NCBI GenBank assembly: GCA_027487435.1
Contig: JAIYDP010000215.1
Location: forward strand, 1 to 33,631
From: Verrucomicrobiaceae bacterium
GTDB taxonomy: Bacteria; Verrucomicrobiota; Verrucomicrobiia; Verrucomicrobiales; Akkermansiaceae
Direction of reading: 5' to 3'
DNA length: 33,631 bases
Shown in pieces: positions 20,224 to 29,990 of the stretch (position 1 is its first letter; the number at the start of each line of letters is the position of its first letter). Made by a program: the position numbers and the translations under genes. The notes beneath the pieces were generated by a model. That model was not told the DNA's origin, searched no databases, and saw nothing but the letters and a program-made list of their open reading frames with translations.

Positions 20224-21775
20224 CTATGTGCAGAGAGGCCGAAAGGAAAAACATTTCGCGACGTCGGGGGTGTGGCGGATGCAGTCGATCGTCGCGTAGA
20301 TCCCCGACGCGGCCATCGCCAACAAACTTCCAACCATGACCCCTGCATCAATTAGAGCCAGCTCAGCATGCGGCGTGCCAGTGAGAAGGAAGATGACAAT
20401 GGCCTGCTTCTTGTACTTCTTTACGAAGAAAGCCAGCGTCACTTGGCCAAGCAGCGCGCCGAAGAATCCGACGACGGCAAACACGGCGGCATGTACGGGC
20501 TTGAGGCTTCCTGCGGTATTGGCAAGTTTGCGTTAAGCGTGGGGGAGGGCTACCCTCGGCAAGAAACTGCGCGGACGAGATGAATGACGTGAAGAGCTTC
20601 GAGTGAGAACAAGACACAAAGGCGAGGTACGATCATGAACGAGGCGGTCGCGACAGAGACTGCGGGGAGGGCGCCAAGGTGGAGCATCAGCGGGCCCGTC
20701 ACCATCCCGCCGCCAATGCCCAAGGCGCTGCTACCGATGCCAGCAAAGACGCACATCAGGGGAAAGAGATAACTCTTCGACCCCTCCCATGCGATGTCTC
20801 CTTTCTGCAGAGGGTGAGGCCCTGCGCAGACTGCGAAGGGCTTACAACGAATGGGAACCCCGCAACTTTTTTCGAGTCGTGACGGCGCTTCGCGAGTGTT
20901 GTTGCGACGAGGGCGAGTGCAATGTAGAGAGGGAATGGAAGGGCGAAGAGAAGCCAATAAGTGCTGGACCCGCATTGGACGCCAATGGGAGACTTTCCAG
21001 ACTCCCCCCCCCTCGCGATGGCAACGGCCGTGACGCCAAGAAGGAGCCCAACAAGGCCCAGCATTTGCAATTTAGGGGCAGTGCGTTCATCTTCGATGAA
21101 AGCAGTACGTTTCGCTGCAAGGTCAAGATGACTGAGAGGGAGGGGGGTACTTGGGGTCTTGCCATCCAAGAGCGCACCGTGGTCATGATCGCCATCGTGA
21201 TGCGCGTCATTTGAGCCGCGCTGAGCCATTTCGATAGAGTTGAGACGAGGAGATGGTTCTGACTGTTTAGCCTCTTCGACAGATATGTCTCGACCCTGCG
21301 ACATCAGAGAGGATGAGAAACGAAGAGAAAATGCCTTCTTATAGGTTTTCCAAGTTATCCATCCTAGAAAGAGGACAAGACAAACAGTGACGAGCCAGCG
21401 GGGCCAAACGCGATTACAAATAACACCAATCATTGTTCCAAGTAGCTGCGTCGGAACAAAAACAAATGCCGTCCGGTAGTCAATCAGTGGACGGTCTGCT
21501 CCTGGATGTCGCCGTTGCGACAGAACAACTAAGCTGGCGATGGCGCTACCAAATATCGTGGCCTTGAAGAGTAAGCTCTGATTATTCTGGGCTACTTTGG
21601 ACAGAGGGATGGATCTGGACGTGTGCAAACCCCCAACGACAGTAAACAAAGGAACCATCGCTCCCCCCCCACCAATCCCACCTCCAGCAGCCACCGAAAC
21701 AATAACGAACGCTGCGACCGCACACACAATTTCTGCAGAAATCGATACAAATTCGTCTTGGATAATGGTTTCCAT
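20224..21775 (-). CDS. TauE/SafE-family anion exporter with histidine-rich loop
   Basis: Multi-pass membrane protein of the TauE/SafE (DUF81) family, which moves sulfite or organosulfonates in bacteria. The start is ATG at 21775 (METIIQDEFVSISAEIV). The first half has the family glycine motif AGGGIGGGGAMVPLF after a membrane span and SKVAQNNQSLLFKATIFGSA before the next. The second half repeats the pattern: KGDIAWEGSKSYLFPLMCVF, SSALGIGGGMVTGPLML, then VFAVVGFFGALLGQVTLAFF and IDAGVMVGSLLAMAASGIYA. The cytosolic loop between the halves carries NDAHHDGDHDHG, a possible metal site. At least three introns join these parts in phase. The stop is at 20226-20224. The real substrate and membrane are unknown. 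Confidence 0.88.
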
Positions 21776-21855
21776 AAGTCTCGCACACGCTAACGAATTT
21801 ACAAGGTCTTTGTTAGATTTTGGTTTTGCCAGCCTTCCCCGCCGCCCTCTGAACA
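21776..21855. promoter_or_regulatory. 80-bp divergent promoter, TauE/SafE / orphan protein
   Basis: The gap lies between the two proposed start codons. I recognise no element in it. Confidence 0.3.
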
Positions 21856-24311
21856 ATGTTAGCTTTATTGCTGGTCATGTTTGCAACTCTTTTTTGGAGG
21901 TTTGTCGGGATTGATGAAGGTGCCCGTGTCTACCTGCTTTCATTGTTATGTTATTTTTATTTTGATGGCAGACTTGGACAACGAAATCCTTCAGCAGTTG
22001 GCCGGAATAGCTCAGCAGCTTGTTTCACAAGTCATTTTGTTATGAAGTGTTAGTACGCTCACAGTCTTAGGATATAGGAGATCGAGGAGATATTCAAGCC
22101 GCTCATCCAATGGGTCCTGCTACAGCGGCCCCACTGGGATACACAATGTATCCTCCTGGCGCTTATCCACCACCTCCATACATGTACTCAAATCCGTATC
22201 CGCCGTTCAATCCGCCGCCACATCAGCATCAGCTGAACGGTATGTCGCGAAAGGACCGGTTTCTCATGTCTCTAGCTCTCATTTTGCAGCAGCAGCAACA
22301 GCTTCAGCAAGCCGCTCTGGCTAACCAAGAGCTTCAAGCTCGAATTCAAGTAGTTTGTAATCAAACCATCTGACGCATGAAGCGGCTGCAGCAGGACGAG
22401 GAGACAATCCCTCCTCAGCTCGTGGAGGTATTGTCCGCAGTTTTGGCGTCAAAAAAAAAGCCAGCAGAAGAATCGAGTTGGTTTCTGTGTGCCCTTTATG
22501 ACGCTATAGGCAAATTGGACGCTCTGTTGGTGCAGAACCTTCAGTTTCAGAATTTGATGATTCAACAAATGGTTGCTGGGCAAGCAGCAGGCTCTCTTTC
22601 GCAGCCCCCTCCTCCAAATCTTTTTGGGGCTCCTACGCAGCAGCAGCACCAGCCCTACGCGCCTTCGCCTCAATATCCTCCGCCAACCCAGCAAGCCTAT
22701 TCAGGCGCCCCGCCCCAGCCGTTTGGGGAGATGGCTGCTGCGCGGGCTCGTCCTCCCAACCCAACGTGATCTAATTTATCCGCCCTTGCTCAAGATGGTA
22801 GCATTGACGTACCGCACGCGGAGCTTCAGGGCCTTCACAATGAAGCGAAAGAGGCACTAGCCGCTGTCCATGGCGAGGTTGTAGCTTTCTGAGGGAGCTG
22901 ACTTAAAAGATTGACGGGACGCCTACGAAGACCGAAGCAAAGGACGAGTTCAAGGCCGATGCTCGAGAGGCAAGAGAGGCGGACAAAAAGGTAGGGGCTC
23001 CAAAGGTGGAGTCAAAGGCGGATGCCAAGGCGGATGCCAAGGCGGATGCCAAGCCCGCTGCGAGGTCTATTTTAAGGCGAGGCCAGTCAACGGGTCTGTT
23101 GTCAGGTTTTGCTCTTGACCCTTTTCTAGTGGGAGAGCGGCCAATCGACAGGCTGCGAGGAGCGGTTGAGGCCGTCGAGTTTGTGTCAGCTCTTGGGAGC
23201 GGGATCAAAAAATCCGTATTGTGCTGGGAACTACAAATGTGATGCGTTAGAGCCAGAAAGTGAAGGAGGAGCTAATGGCGGAGATGCGAGACCTTCTGTC
23301 GACCTACACGGATGTCGCCAAGTCGTGGGTGCGTCGAGTCGTGCGAGGGCCTATTGTCAACGTTCTCACGGAGAAGAAATTGAATTTGGAGGTTTTGTGG
23401 TTGAGCCAGTCGCTCACTGGACAGATTGTCGTGCCCGTTGAAAAGAAGGGCATTTTTGGAGGGGGTGTAACTAGGGCTGAAATAGAAGACCGCGTGATGA
23501 AGATCCGCGTCCGCGTTAAGGGCATTCTCGACGCAATGATCGAAGTCGCTGTGACCGCATCAGCCTGACGCCGCAGGGCCTCAAGGCGAAAGAAAACATG
23601 CCGTCGGCGATGCCGCAGCCCCTGTTGCAATTTCTGCATCGCCTCACTGTCGACGGCGTTTGCTTTCCTGAGGAGTACATGTTTGAGTCAGAGAGGGTTC
23701 ATCAACCCCGTCGTCTGACTCAATCCCCAAGAATTCGCTGGAGTTCTCCTACATCGGCAAGACGACAAACATGAACCAACGCCGCGCTTGGATCGTTGTC
23801 GTCAATTTCCTCTGGACTCGCATCGTCATCTTGGAGGTGCTCAGCAGCTCACTCTTACTTTCTTCTTTGCTGACCTGCTAGATGATTTTGAAGCCGTGGG
23901 AAAATAATATCGGCCCCAACAGGAGGCCTGGCAAGCTCGAGGAAAACAATCTGAAAGTAATTGCAACTGTCCTGTACCGCCTCGTCCTTGCTGCGCTGTC
24001 CTCGAGGGACTTTGAGCCTGAGGTACGCCAATGCGAATCCTCCATTAACGTGCGGAGCTGTCAGAGAAGTCTGTCGTGGAGCAGTTGCTTCCATCGGAGG
24101 CAGCGGAGACGTTGACGCGAGAGCTTGACCAGTACATCTTTGGGCTTCGGGTAGGTACGAGCTAGCGTTATTGAAACTTCAGGAAACGATGCGAGATCAT
24201 ATATCGACCCTCCTGTCGAAATGCTCAGCGGCTCAGTCATCTGACGAGATCTTGCGGACGGGCGAGTCTGCACCAAACACAGCGAGGGATGAGAGCCACA
24301 TTGTCGAATAG
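21856..24311 (+). CDS. Long orphan protein: N-terminal anchor, Pro/Gln-rich region, conserved-looking helical C half
   Basis: Not recognised. It starts MLALLLVMFATLFWRFVGID, a membrane anchor or signal. A 20-residue amphipathic stretch (DNEILQQLAGIAQQLVSQ) follows, then a Pro/Tyr-rich part (YPPGAYPPPPYMYSNPYPPF), a poly-Gln helix and a second Pro/Gln region. From about 22795 the exons are charged: HAELQGLHNEAKEALAAVHG, then three ADAK repeats. From about 23255 the protein looks globular: LLSTYTDVAKSWVRRVVRG, LNLEVLWLSQSLTGQIVVPV, RVMKIRVRVKGILDAMIEVA, FSYIGKTTNMNQRRAWIVVV, NNLKVIATVLYRLVLAALSS and RELDQYIFGLRETMRDHI. It ends RDESHIVE at TAG 24309-24311. At least eight introns join in phase. 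Exon edges between 22200 and 22800 are uncertain, and two adjacent genes cannot be excluded. Confidence 0.65.
23015..23050 (+). repeat. Three tandem 12-bp copies coding Lys-Ala-Asp-Ala
   Basis: AAGGCGGATGCC occurs three times without change inside the orphan gene, suggesting recent slippage within coding sequence. Confidence 0.9.
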
Positions 24312-24345
24312 TGCACCGCACTTCTTTACAACGCTTAAGCTACAA

Positions 24346-24532
24346 TTATTGTTGGTTGGCCTCGTCAGCTTCTTTGCGAAGCTGCGAGGCTCAGAGAAGC
24401 CTTCATGTGATGTACCTTCGCTCTGTGCGCCCGAATATTTAGAATACCCATTACAGAAACTCCGGCCAGGACAACGGAGGAACCGGCAAGGACAGTAACC
24501 CCGACCTTGTGCAGTCCAGAAGCGATCGACAT
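24346..24532 (-). CDS. 50-residue single-span protein, COX14-like
   Basis: Exons 24532-24416 and 24381-24346, joined over a 34-nt intron (24415-24382, donor GTACAT, acceptor CTCGCAG), give MSIASGLHKVGVTVLAGSSV, VLAGVSVMGILNIRAHRAK and LRKEADEANQQ before TAA. One membrane span covers about residues 9-31, flanked by a short N tail and a basic, then acidic/Gln-rich C tail. Size and layout match COX14, a small inner-membrane factor for cytochrome c oxidase assembly. The resemblance is of pattern, so another small mitochondrial protein is possible. It sits 34 bp from the convergent orphan gene's stop and 58 bp downstream of the BRD8-like gene. Confidence 0.6.
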
Positions 24533-24590
24533 CGTGGCAACAATTTATTTTGTACTTTTAACTTTACAACTCAGTCGTCGTCTGCCCGTG

Positions 24591-25884
24591 TTAATTTATC
24601 GGAGAGAGTAAACCTGAGCCATCTTCACCCTTTCGCTTTTTCCTGGCACTTCTGATTGCTTCTTCTACTTCCGCTTTTCTCTTTCGTCCTCGAACTCCCT
24701 CTTTGACTATTGGGGCAGGATCCGAGTCATCTCGTGCCAGGGGGGTCCCCACTGATTTTCGCTTATTTCCTTTTTCCCCATCCATAAGAGAATCTGCTTC
24801 AGCCTTGAAAAGATCCTTCAAAGTCTTCGCATAGCTGTAAATCAGTGAGGTCTGCCAATCAGACTCGACACACGCAGGTTACCTTCGCATTGTAAGTCAT
24901 CGCATTTGCAAACACAAGCTGCATATCTCGAATGAAGACAGCAGCATTTTGGTAGAACTAGATGTCAGATTTCAAAGAGAAAAGAAGAACGCTTTGATCT
25001 ATTCGCTTCTTGATCGTTCCCAAATCCATCGGAGCCTTGATGACAGTGAAATAATCTGGGGCCTCCTTGACCGTCACAGGCTTCCGAAATGGGTCGGACA
25101 TCTTGTTCGAGTGAACAAACTTCCAAGCAGCCATTAGTTGCTCTTTCGAAACGGGCGGACCTGCCAAGTAGGCGTCCTCCTCTCTCACGACGTTAGAAGG
25201 GTTTCTGACGTCATTACATCTTGACTACAACAGGCGAAGCAACGTCCTCCACCTTGCGACGTCCTCTCCCCCGCCCCGGTGTTGGCTCGACTTTTATTGC
25301 ACGGGGCTCAGATGGCTCGATTTCAAGTTGTTCTGCCTCAGCTTTTGAGAGTAAGCATCTCAAGAAACTGCGTATGCCTTCGGCTGTGGCGGGCTCTGGG
25401 GCATCAAAGAATATCTCGCCAGCAGGTCCCTCATTTCCAGATTGCTCGCTGCAAATGGTTATGAAACGCTTCATTTTGGTACCTTGGCTGATTCGATGCA
25501 TTCTTCAGAATGTCTAGAATAGCCTTCAGCTCAGCAATTCTGGTAGCTCGCACATCGGGTTCAAAATCATCAAGAGCTATGGAGTCACCAAAGTATGACA
25601 AGTATCCAACAGAATTCTGGTCGACTCGCAAGAGCATCGTACTCGGCCTTGCAAGACTTCGGAATTAGGAATCTCTGATATCAGAAGACTTCGGCTGTGA
25701 ACACGAAAGGCTCCGAATCTCCAATTGCTCGCTTCGTGAGAGATGTGTAATACGCTGATGACAAAATGGACGAAGAAATCGTCTCCCAAAACCCAACCCC
25801 TGGCAAATGTGAAACAGAAAGGTCTCTGCGCGTACCGTGCTTCTGAACAGCGTGAAGCAACAACAGCTTCTCAGACGTACGCAT
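24591..25884 (-). CDS. Bromodomain protein, BRD8-like (NuA4/TIP60 subunit)
   Basis: BRD8 is an acetyl-lysine reader of the NuA4/TIP60 histone acetyltransferase complex. The start ATG at 25884 gives MRTSEKLLLLHAVQKHGVGF with a WETISSSILSS run, like the BRD8 N-terminal REKLCLASSVMRSG block. It is followed by AEYDALASRPEFCW and VRATRIAELKAILDILKNAS, the helical region after it. The bromodomain lies near 25190-24880: AWKFVHSNKMSDPFRKPV, PDYFTVIKAPMDLGTIKKRI, FYQNAAVFIRDMQLVFANAM and TYNAK with the acetyl-lysine-binding Asn. The C-terminal tail has two or three basic, nuclear-localisation-like clusters (RGRKRKAEVEEA, SARKKRKGEDG). Unlike human BRD8, there is one bromodomain and it is near the C terminus. 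Confidence 0.85.
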
Positions 25885-26079
25885 AACTTAAAAAGATCTG
25901 TAAAAGCTTTTTTAAGTCACAATTACAACGTGCACTTTGATTTGCAATAAAGAAACCTCTCTTGTTTTAAAAGATATTTTTATGATTCAGGCACACCAAG
26001 AAATACTACTTTTTATCTTGACCGACCTCGGAGGCTCTAAAATACTATTTTTAATTTATCTTCAAACACCAAGCACCAG
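25885..26079. promoter_or_regulatory. 195-bp divergent promoter, BRD8-like / nucleoporin
   Basis: AT-rich. It contains the palindrome AAAAGCTTTT (25902-25911) inside a larger inverted repeat with arms CTTAAAAA and TTTTTAAG. Confidence 0.4.
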
Positions 26080-29000
26080 ATGCCTCGAGAGATACGGGGA
26101 CATTCAAGACGGTCTGCTACACCGTATGATCGCCCAGTTTCGCAACCACAAGCAATGGTGAGCCGTTCTGAGCATCCCACAGGAAGCTCTTCTCTTCTGG
26201 GCAGAATTACAAGGGGAATTGTGAGCAAAGTGACCGGGATGATCTGGGGTGCTCCCGCTCTTCAAGAAGATGTTTCCGCCATAGGTCTCATTTCTGTTTT
26301 GAGTCTAATGCTCCAGAAAATGTGAAATTATCTGAAAATTTGCCGCACGTTGAGTTTCCGAGCTTTCCCTCCCAAGGAACGCAAACACCAATGGTGGCGG
26401 CAGAACCTGTAACACATCCGTTTTTCCACATTCTTACGTGTCAGCAATTTTCTAGTCCTGAAGTGGATTTGGAATCCCTGCGCCGTCAAGACTTTGTACG
26501 CAAGCTTGAATTGTTGGCGCGGGAGAGTGGCTTCGATCCGTCGGAGGTCGGCACTCTTGTTACTCCTGTTTTGTCTCGGAAGCAAAACGTTTCCGACATT
26601 TCTTTCATTCGACCAGCGGATCAGTCGATATCGTTTACTCCCGATGTAAGGTCTGGTGTTTCGCAGCCGGTTCAGTCCTTTTCTTTCGAGCCCAGGTCAG
26701 GTGTTGCCCAGGCAGAACAGTCTCATGTGAGCGCTCCTTTTGGTGTGGGTAGCACTCCCTTGGATGTTGCCAGAACGATGAGTCGTCGTGATCGGCAGCG
26801 AATTGAGCGGTCGGATGGCCCTCGCCAATATGTTCAGCCACCTGAAGGCCTTGGTAGTGCATTCTGCGCCCCAGTCCCAGTTCGTGCCCGGCCAGTGCCT
26901 GAGCGCGTGTCAAAATCTGCGTCACAAGAACGACCTCTATCGACTTCGTACCTTGGCGCTTCGTTCCCTGCATTGCCGCCCATGGACCATCTTCGCAACG
27001 AACGGTCCTTCAGAGAAGAGTCACCTCCCCGCACATCCAAAAGAGCCCGTTCCCCTGAAGACGATCGCAGCGAGACCGGCGACTCTGATGATGTATCTCA
27101 GGTACTTTGCAATTGATTCCCCCTGATATTGTAGGCGTCAATCAACTTTTCGCATCCTCCGCGCCCATCTTCCCAAACTTCTTCCCATGCATCCTCAGGT
27201 CGCTCGTCGCCGAACCCCAAGGAGACCGTTAAGCGTATTTTGAACATCATTCGGACCGCGTCCACTCCTTATGCAGTATTCCCGGTGTTATGTCATGATT
27301 GATTCGCAAGGATGCTCGGAACACCCCACCAATATTCAACCAACCAGCGTCGAAACGACAGGCAGTCGAATCGGTTGGTCCTCATCTTGAAACTCTCTCA
27401 TCCGACAGTCCTCCCGCACCGCTACCAACACATCAGCCCAACGAGTCCCTTCGCGCTCGTCAAGTTCTCTAACCTTTGCGATTTCTCGCCAACGTTCCCG
27501 CGACCTCAGTGGCCGTTCAACTCCGACTCTTTCTGCTCAAGAATCTTTTCAACCCGCGTCCCAAAAGCCATTAGCGCCTGCCTTTTCCGTCCAAGAGGAG
27601 GCCATTGAGATAGACGACGGCAGCAGCAGCAGCGATGACAGTCGCAGTGACTCCCCCCCGCAGAAAGCGACTGCTTCTGTAACTTCCAAGCCAACCGTCG
27701 ACCCTCCTCCAAATGTCAGCTTCTCTTCGGGTGGAGCAACTTTTGACCCGTCGTCGTTTGTGGTTCCGACGGTGTCTGGCGATGGCTTTTCACTGTCTGT
27801 TGAATCCGAGAAGAAAAAAGCTGCTCCTTCGGGTCAGACGTCATTTTTCGCCTCAGCTGACCCCAGTTTCAATGTTACCCCTGCCGCCAGCGAAGTTCTG
27901 TCCCATTCTTCGTCGTCCATGCCTGACCTCGATTCATTTGTCAAAGTACGCTCCCCTGGAACGACTGCGATGTCGTCTTCTTTTCAGCTCCGCCCAACCG
28001 GCTCGTTCGACTTTGCAGCGGCTGGTAGTGCTAAGAGCGTGACAGAGGATGCGCCCACCCTTCCGCCACCAAAAGGCTTCCCGTCATCGTTATTTTCAAC
28101 TTCGTTTGACGCACACGCTGAGGATAAAAAGGCCGCCACTCCCGCTGGCTCTTCAGTTCCAATTGAAGGCAAGCCTTCTCCTGCTTTTGCCTTTGGCATT
28201 GGCAGCAGCAGCGCTCTGCAACCTTCTTTGCAATCGTCCGCCAATTCCGCGGCAGCTCTGCTTGCACCTTCACTCACGTCTTTCGCTAGCGCTCCCGTCC
28301 TCTCCTCGGCTACTGCACAATTTGCATTTTCCTTCGGGTTGTCGGCCAGTGCAGAGTCTTTGTCACCAGCAGTTGCCACAGCGGTGCCTGCATCGTCCTC
28401 CCCGTTCTCATTCGGCTCCGTAGCTGCCGGCTCATCTTCCGTTGCAGCTGCCGATGCGACTCTAGCCCCACCCTCCTTTTCTTTCGGCGCGTCGTCTCAA
28501 TCCTCTACCCCCCCATTTGCCTTCGGCACCGCCTCGGCTGCAGGAATTGCTCCTGCTCAGACAAGCACGGCATCCCTTCCCTCATTTTCTGTCCTGCCCC
28601 CCTCTTCCTCTGCAGCCCCCATCTCCGCTGTAGCATCTGCACCTGTCCTTGCTTCCTCTTTGTCTTTCCCAGAGCTCAGTTCGCAGCCATTCTCACTTGC
28701 AGCGCCACAGCCGGCATCATTTTCTGCAAGTTTCTCAGCCCCTTTCTCATTTGGGGCACCCACAGCGATGGCCAGCACCGCTCCAGCTTTCAGCTCCGCA
28801 TTCTCCGTTAGTCAGCCATCTGCTGGGTCAAATTTTGGGGGTGTTGTTCCGTCCGCAACTTCGTCCGCGCCCGCTGCGTTCGCGTTTGGGCTTCCCTCTC
28901 CGGCCTCTCCGCCCACAACGTTTGTGTTTGGACAACCGGCCGCATCCGCAGCTAGCACTGCGTTTGGGCTTTCTTCCTCTGCGTCTTCCCCCCCTTTCAC

Positions 29001-29880
29001 TTTTGGACAATCCTCTGCTGCATCAACTCCAGTTTCATTTTCCTTCGGGCAATCGGCCTCTTCTGTTGCGGGTTCATCATTCTCGTTTGGGCAATCCTCG
29101 TCTCCATCGACGACAGCCCCAATGTCGTTTCTCCAAACTTCTGCAGCCCCCTCCTTTGGCCAATCGTCTCACCCACCAGCGCCCTTCACGTTTGGCCAAT
29201 CCTCTGCAGCTCCATCCTCCAGTGCGTTCGCATTCGGGCAATCAGCCACCCCAGTGTCATCATCAGTATTCTCTTTTGGCCAGCCCCCAGCTACGCCGGC
29301 AGCTCCTTTCTCCTTTGGACAGCCAGCAGCCGCGTCAAGCGCTACCAATAGCTTCCAATTTGGACAAACGATGACCACATCGTTCGGACAAGCACCCCAA
29401 GGCGCTGGCTCCTCTGCCGCACCGCAGTTTCAGTTTGGCTTGCCGGCCGTTCCACAACCCTCGTTTGCGTTTGGAGCACCCGCTCAATCGAATTCGAACG
29501 TGTTCTCGTTTGGGCAACCCAGCCATGTCCCTTCATTTGGTAACGCTGGCTTTGGTTTTGGCACTGGAGACTCTTCTCCATTCGCTGCTTTTAATGCGGG
29601 CCAATCGTCCAGCGCCACTGCACAGAGCAATCCGTTTCAGTTCGGCGGCGCATTGCCCTTTGGAGCTGCAGCGAACACACCGGCACAGAATTTCAATGTT
29701 GCAGCTGCTCCCTTTGCATTCGGAGGCGCTCAGACCCCTGCTTTTGATGCTGGAGCTTTTGGCGGAGGCGGGGCACCCCCTCCTGCAACGGGCCCCGCCT
29801 TTGGGCCCATGTTTGGGGGCGACAACACTGGGGGGGGGCACATGGCGAACCGGAAGATTATGCAGAGGAAGAAGAAGTAA
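26080..29880 (+). CDS. FG nucleoporin of the NUP1/NUP136/NUP153 nuclear-basket type
   Basis: Nuclear pore protein that binds transport receptors through FG repeats. The N terminus reads MPREIRGHSRRSATPYDRPV; ATPYDRP at residues 13-19 is as in plant NUP136/NUP1. Residues about 36-57 (SSLLGRITRGIVSKVTGMIW) make an amphipathic helix of the type that anchors NUP153/NUP1/NUP60 to the inner nuclear membrane. A Ser/Pro-rich linker with basic patches (TSKRARSPEDDRS) follows. Introns include GTTTCC...TTTGAG near 26270, GTACTT...TTGTAG near 27102 and GTATTC...CGCAAG near 27277. From 27760 a 706-residue open frame holds about thirty FG motifs, mostly FxFGQ, FSFG, FTFG and FAFG, spaced by Ser/Ala/Pro. 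The end HMANRKIMQRKKK is a basic tail. Order and motifs place it at the basket. Confidence 0.9.
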
Positions 29881-29990
29881 GTAAGCAACTGAGTTGATGT
29901 GTACGTGAGCTATGTCATTAGAAAGTAAAACCAAATCCAGCCATGTGCTCTCTTTTACAACGTAACAGATATGGTATAGTCTTTAATTTA

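Noticed and set aside
28649..29374. Long +1-frame open reading frames and minus-strand frames inside the FG-repeat exon.
   Set aside because: They are by-products of the repetitive Ser/Ala/Pro/FG codon use; only the 27760-29880 frame gives FG motifs and joins the upstream exons.
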